Shown here one piece after another: positions 37,434 to 45,710 of a stretch of 64,000 bases of DNA. The position numbers were made by a program, and so were the translations under genes. The DNA is from JBOGWP01 sp050693875 (GTDB lineage: Bacteria; Actinomycetota; CADDZG01; JAHWKV01; JBOGWP01), in contig JBOGWP010000095.1 in NCBI GenBank assembly GCA_050693875.1, positions 22,009-86,008 of the forward strand. Direction: 5' to 3'. The stretch's first letter is position 1. Every line of letters begins with the position of its first letter. The notes below the pieces were generated by a model. That model searched no databases and was not told the DNA's origin. It saw only the letters and a list, made by a program, of their open reading frames with translations.

Positions 37434-38633
37434 GTGCCGCTTCCCTCCCTCGACGATCTGGAGGTCTCGGGCCGGCGGGTCCTGCTGCGATGCGACCTCA
37501 ACGTCCCCCTCAAGGACGGGACGGTCGCCGACGACAACCGCATCCGGGCCTCGCTCCCGACCATCCGCGCCCTCCTGGAGCGCGGGGCCACGGTGATCTG
37601 CTGCTCGCACCTGGGGCGCCCGAAGGGCAAGCCGACGCCGGAGCTGTCGCTTGCCCCGGTGGCGGAAGCCCTGGGTGAAGTCCTGGGCATGACGGTCCGC
37701 AAGACCGAGGCTCCCGACGGCCCTCCCGAGGACCTCGGGGGGCTGCCGGCGGACGAGCTGGGACTTCTCGAGAACCTTCGCTTCGACCCGGGGGAGGAGG
37801 CGAACGACGATCGGTTCGCCAAGCGCCTCGCCGGCCTGGCAGATGCCTACGTCAACGACGCCTTCGGCGCGGTGCACCGGGCGCACGCCTCGGTCGCAGC
37901 GGTCGCCGGGCTGCTCCCGCATGCCGCGGGGCTGCTGCTCCAGCGCGAGGTCGAGGTGCTCTCGCGGCTCCTGGAGAAGCCGGAGCGGCCCTACGTGGTC
38001 GTGCTGGGCGGCGCGAAGGTCTCGGACAAGATCGGAGTGGTGCGCAATCTGCTCTCTCGTGCGGATGCCATCCTGATCGGTGGGGCGATGGCCAACACCT
38101 TCCTCGCCGCCCGCGGGGTCGACGTCGGAGCGTCCAGGATCGAGGCCGACCGCGTCGACGAGGTTGCGGAGACGCTCCGGAGCGCCGCGGAGGCCGGGGT
38201 GGAGGTGGTGCTTCCCGAAGACCTCGTCGTGGCCGACTCGTTCTCCGAAGATTCCTCGGCCAGCCTGGTCTCGATCGACGAGGTGCCCAAGGAGGCGATG
38301 GCACTGGACGTGGGGCCCGCCACCGCGGGCCGGTTCGCCGACCATGTCGCCGGCGCGGGGACGGTGCTGTGGAACGGGCCGATGGGCGTCTTCGAGTGGG
38401 ACTCGTTTGCGGCCGGCACGAGGACGGTGGCCGAGGCCGTGGCCGAGTCGAAGGGGTTTACGGTCGTCGGCGGGGGCGACTCGGCGGCGGCCCTCGCCGC
38501 ATTCGGCCTCACCGAGCAGGTCTCCCACCTCTCGACCGGCGGCGGTGCCTCGCTCGAGTACCTGGAGGGCAAGGAGCTCCCCGGCCTGGCCGCGCTCCGT
38601 CGGGGGAGTCCCCCCGAAGGCCCCCCGGTTTGA
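37434..38633 (+). CDS. pgk: Phosphoglycerate kinase
   Basis: A 399-residue two-lobed kinase making ATP from 1,3-bisphosphoglycerate. Family motifs are RCDLNVPLKDG (residues about 18-28), SHLGRPKG, ENLRFDPGEE, YVNDAFGAVHRAHAS, LGGAKVSDKIG, WNGPMGVFE and the nucleotide loop GGGDSAAAL. GTG 37434 starts two bases after the gap stop codon. The gene order gap-pgk-tpiA allows coordinated expression of the triose phase of glycolysis. Confidence 0.97.
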   Translation: MPLPSLDDLEVSGRRVLLRCDLNVPLKDGTVADDNRIRASLPTIRALLERGATVICCSHLGRPKGKPTPELSLAPVAEALGEVLGMTVRKTEAPDGPPEDLGGLPADELGLLENLRFDPGEEANDDRFAKRLAGLADAYVNDAFGAVHRAHASVAAVAGLLPHAAGLLLQREVEVLSRLLEKPERPYVVVLGGAKVSDKIGVVRNLLSRADAILIGGAMANTFLAARGVDVGASRIEADRVDEVAETLRSAAEAGVEVVLPEDLVVADSFSEDSSASLVSIDEVPKEAMALDVGPATAGRFADHVAGAGTVLWNGPMGVFEWDSFAAGTRTVAEAVAESKGFTVVGGGDSAAALAAFGLTEQVSHLSTGGGASLEYLEGKELPGLAALRRGSPPEGPPV

Positions 38634-38660
38634 TGCATTCATGTGACCCGTGACGTGCCC

Positions 38661-39425
38661 ATGAGACGACCGATCGTCGCCGCCAATTGGAAGATGCACA
38701 AGACGCATCTCGAGGGGATGCGTTTCGTCGAGGACGTGCGCGGCCGTCTCTCGGATCGCGACTACGACCGGGTGGAGATCGTCCTCTGCCCACCGTTCAC
38801 CGCTCTCCGCACCGTGGTCACCACCGTCAACGGGGCCGATCTCGACATCGCCGTCGGTGCACAGGACATGCACTGGGAGGAGTCCGGCGCGTACACCGGC
38901 GAGATCTCGCCGGGAATGCTGACGAAGCTCGGCGTGACCTACGTGATCATCGGCCACTCGGAACGGAGGGAGTATTTCGGCGAGACGGACCAGTCGGTGA
39001 ACCGCAAGGTGCAGGCGGCACTGGCGCACGGCCTGCTGCCGATCATATGCGTGGGCGAGACGCTCGACGAGCGCGAGGCGGGGAAGACGGAGTCGAAGGT
39101 CGACGGGCAGGTTCGGGCGGGGCTGGCCGGGGTGAAGCCGCCCGAGATCGCAAGACTCGTGATCGCCTACGAACCGATCTGGGCGATAGGAACCGGCAGG
39201 AACGCCACCCCCGAGGACGCCCAGGCGGTGATCTCGCTGATCCGCAACGTGGTGCGCGAATCTGCCGGCGACGCGGCCGACGAGATGCGGATCCAATACG
39301 GCGGCAGCGTCAAGGCCGGCAACATGGCGCCAGTCATGGAGCAGCCCGACGTCGACGGCGCTTTGGTGGGCGGGGCGAGTCTCGACCCCGAAGAGTTCGC
39401 TCGTATCGTGCGATACGGCCGCTGA
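38661..39425 (+). CDS. tpiA: Triosephosphate isomerase
   Basis: A 254-residue TIM-barrel enzyme converting dihydroxyacetone phosphate and glyceraldehyde-3-phosphate. Conserved residues are NWKMHK (substrate Lys, about residue 10), the catalytic His in IIGHSERR, the catalytic Glu in AYEPIWAIGTG, and YGGSVKAGN plus GALVGGASL for phosphate binding. ATG 38661 gives the usual MRRPIVAANWK start; an upstream GTG at 38643 would add six residues. Neither has a clear ribosome site. Confidence 0.96.
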   Translation: MRRPIVAANWKMHKTHLEGMRFVEDVRGRLSDRDYDRVEIVLCPPFTALRTVVTTVNGADLDIAVGAQDMHWEESGAYTGEISPGMLTKLGVTYVIIGHSERREYFGETDQSVNRKVQAALAHGLLPIICVGETLDEREAGKTESKVDGQVRAGLAGVKPPEIARLVIAYEPIWAIGTGRNATPEDAQAVISLIRNVVRESAGDAADEMRIQYGGSVKAGNMAPVMEQPDVDGALVGGASLDPEEFARIVRYGR

Positions 39426-39465
39426 GGCGGCTGGCACGGGCGATCGCCCATGTCGCAAACGCTGC

Positions 39466-39476
39466 AGTGTTACACT
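39466..39476. promoter_or_regulatory. Palindrome/-10 box ahead of secG
   Basis: AGTGT-T-ACACT is a perfect 11-base palindrome whose right half (TACACT, 39471-39476) is also a good -10 box. It lies about 30 bases before the secG start, so it may be an internal promoter, possibly with an overlapping operator. Confidence 0.35.
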
Positions 39477-39504
39477 TTCTGAGGTTTTTGTTCACCAGCG
39501 GAGG

Positions 39505-39738
39505 TTGGAAATCACCGCCGTTCTCGTTGGGCTCCACATCATCGCGGCCCTTTTGCTGATCACGTTCATCCTCCTGCACGCCGGTCGAGGCGGTGGGCTG
39601 TCTGAGATGTTCGGCGGCGGTATGGGCGGGGGTCTCTCCGGATCGACCATCGTCGAGAAGAATCTCGACCGCATCACGATCGTCTGCGCTGTCGTCTTCA
39701 CGATCACGACGATTCTGCTTGCGCTGCGACTGAAGTAG
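39505..39738 (+). CDS. secG: Preprotein translocase subunit SecG
   Basis: A 77-residue membrane protein of the SecYEG channel. It has two hydrophobic helices (about 4-22 and 54-75) joined by the conserved LLHAGRGGGLSEMFGGG loop. It follows tpiA, the usual order in actinobacteria. The start is uncertain: the frame offers TTG 39505 directly behind GGAGG (39500-39504) with no spacing; a non-standard ATC at 39511 would have the ideal spacing of six bases. No ATG or GTG is available before the first helix. Confidence 0.9.
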   Translation: MEITAVLVGLHIIAALLLITFILLHAGRGGGLSEMFGGGMGGGLSGSTIVEKNLDRITIVCAVVFTITTILLALRLK

Positions 39739-39787
39739 GAATGGCGATCCACACAAGAAAGCCTTGACGGGGGCTGAGGAGAGGAGG

Positions 39788-39862
39788 ATGGCCGCGCGCC
39801 TTTACGAGCAGGTCTTTCTGCTTTCGGGAACCGTGGTCTTCATCGTGGAGGTGTTGCCGTGA
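39788..39862 (+). CDS. 24-residue leader ORF overlapping the binding-protein gene
   Basis: ATG 39788, preceded by GAGAGGAGG at a tight spacing, opens a frame of 24 codons (MAARLYEQVF ... FIVEVLP) that ends in TGA at 39860-39862. The last bases overlap the GTG start of the solute-binding protein (GTGA), whose own GGAGG (39847-39851) lies inside the small frame. The layout fits a translated leader that opens or controls initiation of the next gene. The peptide is hydrophobic and could also be a small membrane protein. No homology is known to me. Confidence 0.5.
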   Translation: MAARLYEQVFLLSGTVVFIVEVLP

Positions 39863-41520
39863 ACAGGTCCAAGGGCGCGATCCTGGGGGCATTCGTCACG
39901 TCGCTGGTGCTCATCGCCGCTGGGTGCCAGCGGACCACAACGGGCGGCGGCGGAACCGCCGGGGAGCTCAAAGCGGGCGGGCAGATCGCCTACGCGCAGG
40001 ATCAGGAGCAGACCGGCTTCAACAACCTCACCTCCAAGGACAACCTGCTGGAGCTGCGCAACATCATGCGCCAGGTGTGGCCGTACGCCTACATCACCAA
40101 GCCCGACTTCACGCTGGAGCCCTACGTGCTCGACGGCCCGGCCAAAGTGCTTTCGCAAGATCCCTTCACCGTCGAGTGGAAGATCAAGAAGGACGCCAGT
40201 TGGGAGGATGGAACCCCGATCTCGTCCGATGACTTCGAGTACAACTACAACATGTGCAGCGGCAAGGATGCGAAAGCCGACTGTGCGAGCACCAGCGGGT
40301 ACGACCTCATCACCAAGTTCGAGAAGGTCGACGGCAAGACCGTGCGCGCCACGTTCGCGGAGCCGTATGCCGAGTTCGAGGGGCTGTTCGGCGACCCGAT
40401 GCCGCCGGTGCATATCGCGAAGCAGCGCAACGCGAATCTGACCGAGGCCTGGAACACGGGCTTCGACAGCGATCCCGGGATCTCCGGCGGACCCTACAAG
40501 GTGAAAGAGTGGGTGAGGGGCGACCACACCACCCTGGTCCGCAACGACAAGTTCTGGGGCGAGAAGCCGCGGCTCGACACGATCATCTTCCGGGCGATTC
40601 CCGACGTCGCCACCCACACCGACGCGTTGCGCAACGATGAGGTGCAGCTCATCTACCCGGACCCGCTGGTCGACGTGGTGCAGCAGATTCAGGCCATTCC
40701 CGGCGTGACGATGGACGTCAACTTTGGGCCCACCTGGGAGCACATCGACTTCAACTTCAAGAACGAGCTGCTGGCGATCAAGGAGGTTCGCCAGGCAATC
40801 ACCTACGGGATCGATCGGGACGCGATCGTCAACGCCCTCATGAAGCCCATCTCGCCGAGGGCGAAGCGACTCGACAACCGGATCTTCGTGAACGGCCAGA
40901 AGGGCTACGAGGCCCACGGCAAGGAGTACGCCAAGCGAGACGTGGCCAAGGCGACTGCGGCGATGGAGAAGGCCGGCTTCAAGAAGGGTGCCGACGGCGT
41001 CTACGCCAAGGACGGCAAGCGGGCGTCGTTCCGGATCCGCTACAAGCAGCCGAACCCCCAGCGCGAGCAGCTCTCCCAACTGGTCCAGAACCAGCTCAAG
41101 GAAGCCGGGATCGAGATCAAGATCGACCCGTACGGCGACCCCCTTTCGACCGGCAAGGTGGGCAGCCAGGGCGACTTCGACCTGCTGCTGTTCGCCTGGG
41201 TAGGCACGCCGTTCCCCGCCTCGGGGCTCCACCAGATCTTCACGACCGGCAGTGACTCGAACTTCGGGCAGTACGGCAACCCGGGGGTCGACCGCCTCAG
41301 CAGGTTGTCGGGAGCGGAGGTCGACCAGGATAAGCGCTTCGCCATGCTGAACGAGGTCGACCAGGCGATGTGGGAGGATCTGCCCAACATTCCCATCTTC
41401 CAGCGGCCCGTTGGCATCCTTGCCTACTCCAACAAATACGCCAACATCAAGGACAACACCACTTCCGAGGGGATCTTCTGGAACTCCCCGGAGTGGGGGT
41501 TGAAGGCGACCGCATCCTAA
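39859..41520 (+). CDS. Peptide-type ABC transporter solute-binding lipoprotein
   Basis: A 553-residue family 5 extracellular solute-binding protein (DppA/OppA-like). A signal sequence ends in a lipobox (LIAAGC, Cys 23), followed by a Gly/Thr-rich linker. Family landmarks include SRD-like SKDNLLELR, WEDGTPISSDDFEYNY, the GGPYKVKEWVRGD segment and the VRQAITYGIDRDAI helix. It should present oligopeptides or similar ligands to the permeases encoded next. GTG 39859 has GGAGG at a spacing of seven bases. A strong hairpin separates it from the permease genes, which probably keeps its mRNA in excess. Confidence 0.93.
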   Translation: MNRSKGAILGAFVTSLVLIAAGCQRTTTGGGGTAGELKAGGQIAYAQDQEQTGFNNLTSKDNLLELRNIMRQVWPYAYITKPDFTLEPYVLDGPAKVLSQDPFTVEWKIKKDASWEDGTPISSDDFEYNYNMCSGKDAKADCASTSGYDLITKFEKVDGKTVRATFAEPYAEFEGLFGDPMPPVHIAKQRNANLTEAWNTGFDSDPGISGGPYKVKEWVRGDHTTLVRNDKFWGEKPRLDTIIFRAIPDVATHTDALRNDEVQLIYPDPLVDVVQQIQAIPGVTMDVNFGPTWEHIDFNFKNELLAIKEVRQAITYGIDRDAIVNALMKPISPRAKRLDNRIFVNGQKGYEAHGKEYAKRDVAKATAAMEKAGFKKGADGVYAKDGKRASFRIRYKQPNPQREQLSQLVQNQLKEAGIEIKIDPYGDPLSTGKVGSQGDFDLLLFAWVGTPFPASGLHQIFTTGSDSNFGQYGNPGVDRLSRLSGAEVDQDKRFAMLNEVDQAMWEDLPNIPIFQRPVGILAYSNKYANIKDNTTSEGIFWNSPEWGLKATAS

Positions 41521-41561
41521 CGCCGGGCGCCGGAGCCTCCTGAGGAGGACGCCATGCGCAT

Positions 41562-41587
41562 CCCGGGGGCCGGTCGAGGCCCCCGGG
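41562..41587 (+). other. Strong intercistronic hairpin
   Basis: CCCGGGGGCC (41562-41571), a six-base loop (GGTCGA) and GGCCCCCGGG (41578-41587) form a perfect ten-base-pair stem. No T-run follows, so it is more likely an mRNA-stabilising or partial-attenuation element between the binding-protein gene and the permease gene. A smaller CCTCC-TGA-GGAGG hairpin precedes it near 41537. Confidence 0.6.
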
Positions 41588-41618
41588 CCCGCGTCGGGCC
41601 TACCATCTAGGAAGGCGG

Positions 41619-42596
41619 ATGGTCACCTTCGTGCTTCGCAGGCTGGCGATCTCGATCCCGATCGTCGTCGTGTCGAGCTTCGTGGTCTTCATGCTCGTGG
41701 CGACGACGACCGATCCCATCGGCGACCTTCGGCTCCGGCCCGGGATCTCGCAGCAGGTGATCAAGCTGCGGGAGCGCCAGCTGAACCTCGACAAGCCGGC
41801 AATCGTCCGGTACGGGATCTGGGTGAAGGGAATCGTCCGCGGCGACCTCGGTCGGTCGTCGGGCACCAACGAGCCGGTCGGCGAGCGGATCAAGCGGCAC
41901 CTCGCCGTCACCCTGCGGTTGGTGGTGGCCGCATCAGTGCTGGGGGCGATCATTGCCGCCGCCGTCGGTGTCGTGCAGGCGATGCGGCAGTACAGCAGCT
42001 TCGACTATGCCGGTACGTTCTTGGCCTTCCTCTTCTTCTCCATGCCGGTCTTCTGGCTCGCCGCGGTGCTGAAGGATCTGGGCATCCGCGTGAATCAGTG
42101 GCTGGGACAGCTTGTCTTCTTCACCGTGGGTGAGCAGTCGCCGAATCTGGTGGGGTCGACGCTGGGCATCTGGGCCGACCGCCTCGGACACCTGCTGCTG
42201 CCGAGCATCACCCTCATCCTCATCAACGTCGCCGGGTGGAGCCGGTACCAGCGCGGGAGCATGCTCGAGGTGCTCAGCGCCGACTACCTGCGAACTGCAC
42301 GCGCCAAGGGCCTGCCCAAACGCGCCGTCGTCTTCCGCCACGCGCTTCGCAACGCCCTGATCCCGCTCACGACAATCATTGCGATCGACTTTGCAGGGAT
42401 CATCGGCGGCGCGGTGATCACCGAGACCGTGTACGGCTGGTCGGGAATGGGCCGGCTGTTGGTGGACTCCCTTCGGATCGGCGACGTCAACGTGGTGCAG
42501 GCCTGGCTCCTCGTTACGGCGGTCATGGTCGTGGTGTTCAACCTGATCGCCGACGTGCTGTACGGATACCTGGACCCGAGGATCCGCTATGCGTGA
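41619..42596 (+). CDS. ABC transporter permease (DppB/OppB type)
   Basis: A 325-residue inner-membrane permease with six membrane helices. The first helix starts at the N-terminus (FVLRRLAISIPIVVVSSFVVF), and the ATPase-contact EAA loop is seen as DYLRTARAKGLPKRAVVFRHALRNALIPL. This half pairs with the next permease to form the channel. A short non-conserved stretch between helices includes a KDLGIRVNQWLGQ segment. ATG 41619; the last eight bases overlap the next gene. Confidence 0.93.
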   Translation: MVTFVLRRLAISIPIVVVSSFVVFMLVATTTDPIGDLRLRPGISQQVIKLRERQLNLDKPAIVRYGIWVKGIVRGDLGRSSGTNEPVGERIKRHLAVTLRLVVAASVLGAIIAAAVGVVQAMRQYSSFDYAGTFLAFLFFSMPVFWLAAVLKDLGIRVNQWLGQLVFFTVGEQSPNLVGSTLGIWADRLGHLLLPSITLILINVAGWSRYQRGSMLEVLSADYLRTARAKGLPKRAVVFRHALRNALIPLTTIIAIDFAGIIGGAVITETVYGWSGMGRLLVDSLRIGDVNVVQAWLLVTAVMVVVFNLIADVLYGYLDPRIRYA

Positions 42597-43527
42597 ACAA
42601 GCTGCGGCCCCGATCGGACTCCCGGCGGCGCAGGCCCAAGGGGAGCTGGAGGAGCTGGTCGGCGAAGCTCGGGCGCAATGGCAGCTCATCCTCGGACGAT
42701 TCCTCCATCATCGCCTCGCCATGGCAAGCTTGCTCGTGCTGGTCGTTCTGTTCGGGATGGCGTTCTTCGGTCAGAGCATCGCCCCCTACCGGTACGACCA
42801 TCTCGACCCGACCGCGCTCTCGGAGCCGCCCTCGCTGAAGCACTACTTCGGGACCGACTCGATCGGCCACGACACCTTTGCGCAGGTGCTGCGCGGAGCG
42901 CGGCGGTCGATCATCGTCGCCCTGCTCGTCTCCCTGCTCTCGACGGCGATCGGCACCACCATCGGCGCGCTGGCCGGCTATTTCCGGGGCTGGCTCGACG
43001 CGGCGCTCATGCGGCTCACCGATCTGTTCCTCACGATTCCTGCACTCGCGCTGCTCCTGGTCGTCGCGGCGAAATTCCGCGGCCAGAACGGCAACTGGAT
43101 CGCGATTGCGCTCCTGATCGCGGCGTTCTTCTGGATGGGCCTCGCCCGGGTGGTGCGCGGGGTCTTCCTCTCGCTGCGCGAGCGGGAGTTCGTCGAGGCG
43201 GCGCGGGCTGCCGGCGCGTCCGACGCCCGGATCATCGTGCGGCACCTCGTTCCCAACAGCCTCGGGCCGATCATCGTGGGCGCCACCCTCGTGGTGGCGC
43301 AAGGAATCCTCACCGAGACCGCGCTCTCGTTCCTGGGATTTGGCATTGCGCCGCCGGATACCTCGCTGGGCCGGCTGGTAGCGGAGGGCGTCACCGCCGC
43401 CCAGACCCGGCCCTGGCTCTTCTACATGCCGGGCCTGTTCCTGATGATGATCGCCCTCGCGGTCAACTTCATCGGCGATGGACTACGCGACGCCTTCGAC
43501 CCGAAGCAGACCAGGGTTCGAGCGTGA
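42589..43527 (+). CDS. ABC transporter permease (DppC/OppC type)
   Basis: A 312-residue permease with a cytoplasmic N-terminal segment of about 40 residues, six membrane helices and the family motif YFGTDSIGHDTFAQVLRGAR after the first helix. The EAA loop is EFVEAARAAGASDARIIVRHLVPN. The end of the protein carries GLRDAFDPK, typical of DppC. ATG 42589 lies inside the previous gene, and its stop overlaps the next GTG, so the four transporter genes are translationally coupled. Confidence 0.93.
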   Translation: MREQAAAPIGLPAAQAQGELEELVGEARAQWQLILGRFLHHRLAMASLLVLVVLFGMAFFGQSIAPYRYDHLDPTALSEPPSLKHYFGTDSIGHDTFAQVLRGARRSIIVALLVSLLSTAIGTTIGALAGYFRGWLDAALMRLTDLFLTIPALALLLVVAAKFRGQNGNWIAIALLIAAFFWMGLARVVRGVFLSLREREFVEAARAAGASDARIIVRHLVPNSLGPIIVGATLVVAQGILTETALSFLGFGIAPPDTSLGRLVAEGVTAAQTRPWLFYMPGLFLMMIALAVNFIGDGLRDAFDPKQTRVRA

Positions 43528-44615
43528 CCGGGGTCCAGCCGGAGGCTCGCAGCCCCTTGCTCGAGGTGCTTGACCTGCGGGTCCAGTTCGGCACCGACGA
43601 CGGCGTGGTCAAGGCGGTCGACGGGGTCAGCTTCGAGGTCTTTCCCAACGAGGTCTTCGCCATCGTCGGTGAGTCGGGGTGCGGGAAGACGGTGACGGCG
43701 CTGTCGATTCTCAACCTGGTCCCGCGGCCGCACGGGCGGATCGTCTCGGGCGAGATCCGCTTCAAGGGTCAGGATCTGCGGAAACTGGAGGAGGATGCCC
43801 TCCGTCGCCTGCGCGGGAACCGGATCGCGATGATCTTCCAGGACCCCCTCACCGCCCTCAACCCGGTGTTCACCGTGGGCGATCAGATCGCCGAGGTGTT
43901 CCGCGTGCACAAGAAGACGCCGAAACGCGAGGCCTGGGAGCGGGCGGTGTCCCTCCTCGACCTGGTCGGGATCCCGCGGCCGGAGCAGCGCTCCCGCGAC
44001 TACCCCCACCAGTTCTCGGGCGGGATGCGCCAGCGTGCGATGATCGCCATGGCGGTTGCCCTCGACCCGGATCTGATCATCGCCGACGAGCCCACGACCG
44101 CACTCGACGTGACCATTCAGGCCCAGATCCTCGACGTGCTCCTCAGGGTGAAGGACGAGTTCAACGCCGCCATCCTGCTGATCACCCACGATCTCGGGGT
44201 CGTCGCCGGCGTCGCCGACTCGGTGATGGTCATGTACGCGGGGCACGTGGCCGAGATGGGGAGCTGCGACGACATCTACTTCGAGGCCAAGCACCCCTAC
44301 ACCTGGGGGTTGATGACCTCGATCACTCGGCTCGACCTGGAGCGCAAGGAGCGCCTGCTGCCCATCGGGGGAGCCCCGCCGTCGCTCATCCATCCTCCGT
44401 CGGGCTGCCCCTTCCACCCGCGTTGCCGGTTCCTCCAGCCGGTCTGCTCCGAGGGGTATCCGGATCTGCGGCCGGTCGGCGCGGCGGGCCACGTTGCCTC
44501 CTGCCACTTCGCTCAGGGGCCCGACTGGCGCCCGCCGGCCGAGCTTGTGGCGGAGAAGGTCGCGGCGCCAGACCCTGCGGAGGCCCCCGCCGTCGACGAG
44601 GCATCGGCGGGCTGA
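43524..44615 (+). CDS. ABC transporter ATP-binding protein (DppD/OppD type)
   Basis: A 363-residue ATPase subunit. Walker A is GESGCGKT, the signature is FSGGMRQR, Walker B is LIIADEPTTALD and the switch His is in LLITHD. The C-terminal oligopeptide/dipeptide extension has the four-cysteine iron-sulphur-type motif: CPFHPRCRFLQPVC and a later Cys in ASCHF. This extension is typical of peptide importers. GTG 43524 overlaps the previous stop by four bases. Confidence 0.95.
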   Translation: MTGVQPEARSPLLEVLDLRVQFGTDDGVVKAVDGVSFEVFPNEVFAIVGESGCGKTVTALSILNLVPRPHGRIVSGEIRFKGQDLRKLEEDALRRLRGNRIAMIFQDPLTALNPVFTVGDQIAEVFRVHKKTPKREAWERAVSLLDLVGIPRPEQRSRDYPHQFSGGMRQRAMIAMAVALDPDLIIADEPTTALDVTIQAQILDVLLRVKDEFNAAILLITHDLGVVAGVADSVMVMYAGHVAEMGSCDDIYFEAKHPYTWGLMTSITRLDLERKERLLPIGGAPPSLIHPPSGCPFHPRCRFLQPVCSEGYPDLRPVGAAGHVASCHFAQGPDWRPPAELVAEKVAAPDPAEAPAVDEASAG

Positions 44616-45706
44616 TGGTGCAGGTAAAGCAGGCGGAGGCCCCACCGCCGCAGGCGGCCCATGCGCTGCTCACGGTCGAGGGGCTCGTGAAGCACTTCCC
44701 GGTGACGAAGGGGATCCTGCTGCGGCGGACCGCGGGGCTGGTGCGTGCCGTCGACGGCATCGGCCTGTCGATCCGGCAGGGCGAGACCTTCGGGCTGGTG
44801 GGGGAGTCGGGGTGCGGGAAGTCGACGAGTGCTCGCTGCGTTCTCCGGCTGATCGAGCCCACCGAAGGCAGCATCCGGCTGGAGGGCGAGGAGATCACCG
44901 GTCTGGACCGCAAGCGCCTGCGCGTGCTCCGGCGGGACATGCAGATGATCTTTCAGGACCCGTACGCCTCGCTGAACCCGAGGATGACCGTCAGGGACAT
45001 CGTCGCCGAGCCGCTCAAGATCCACGGCCTGTGGCGCGACCGCGGGCAGCAGCGGGTGGCCGAGCTGCTGGAGCGGGTCGGGCTCAATCCGGAGCATGGA
45101 AACCGATATCCGCACGAGTTCTCCGGCGGGCAGCGGCAGCGGATCGGGATCGCGCGGGCGCTGGCGCTGTCGCCGAAGCTGATCGTCTGTGACGAACCGG
45201 TGAGCGCGCTCGATGTCTCGATCCAGGCGCAGATCATCAACCTGCTCGAGGACCTCCAGCGCGAGCTCAGGCTCACCTACCTCTTCATCGCCCATGATCT
45301 CTCCGTCGTGCGGCACATCAGCGACACCGTCGGGGTTATGTACCTGGGCAAGATCGTGGAGAAGACCGACCGCAACACGCTGTACCGCGAGCCGCTCCAC
45401 CCGTACAGCCAGGCGCTGCTCTCGGCGGTCCCGATCCCGGATCCGGCCAAGGAGCGCCGGCGGCGCCGGATCATCCTCCGGGGGGACGTTCCAAGCCCAA
45501 TCAACCCCCCATCGGGCTGCCGGTTCCACACCCGCTGTTTCCTCGCCCAGGAGCTTGGGGAGTCCGGCACGGTCGACATCCTCCCGGTGGGGCGTGACCA
45601 GCGGCCGGTGCCGAAGGTGTGCGCCGAGGAGGAGCCTCCGCTCGCCGAGCACAAGACGGGGCACCTGGCCGCGTGTCACTTCGCCCGCCCGCGCAGCGTC
45701 GTCTGA
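44615..45706 (+). CDS. ABC transporter ATP-binding protein (DppF/OppF type)
   Basis: A 363-residue second ATPase subunit, partner of the preceding one. Walker A GESGCGKS, QDPYASLNPRMTV, signature FSGGQRQR, Walker B LIVCDEPVSALD and FIAHDLSVVRHI are all present. The C-terminal oligopeptide extension is PSGCRFHTRC with further Cys residues in PKVCAEEEP and ACHFA. The start ATG overlaps the previous stop by one base (TGATG). The four binding-protein genes follow directly. Confidence 0.95.
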   Translation: MVQVKQAEAPPPQAAHALLTVEGLVKHFPVTKGILLRRTAGLVRAVDGIGLSIRQGETFGLVGESGCGKSTSARCVLRLIEPTEGSIRLEGEEITGLDRKRLRVLRRDMQMIFQDPYASLNPRMTVRDIVAEPLKIHGLWRDRGQQRVAELLERVGLNPEHGNRYPHEFSGGQRQRIGIARALALSPKLIVCDEPVSALDVSIQAQIINLLEDLQRELRLTYLFIAHDLSVVRHISDTVGVMYLGKIVEKTDRNTLYREPLHPYSQALLSAVPIPDPAKERRRRRIILRGDVPSPINPPSGCRFHTRCFLAQELGESGTVDILPVGRDQRPVPKVCAEEEPPLAEHKTGHLAACHFARPRSVV

Positions 45707-45710
45707 GCGT

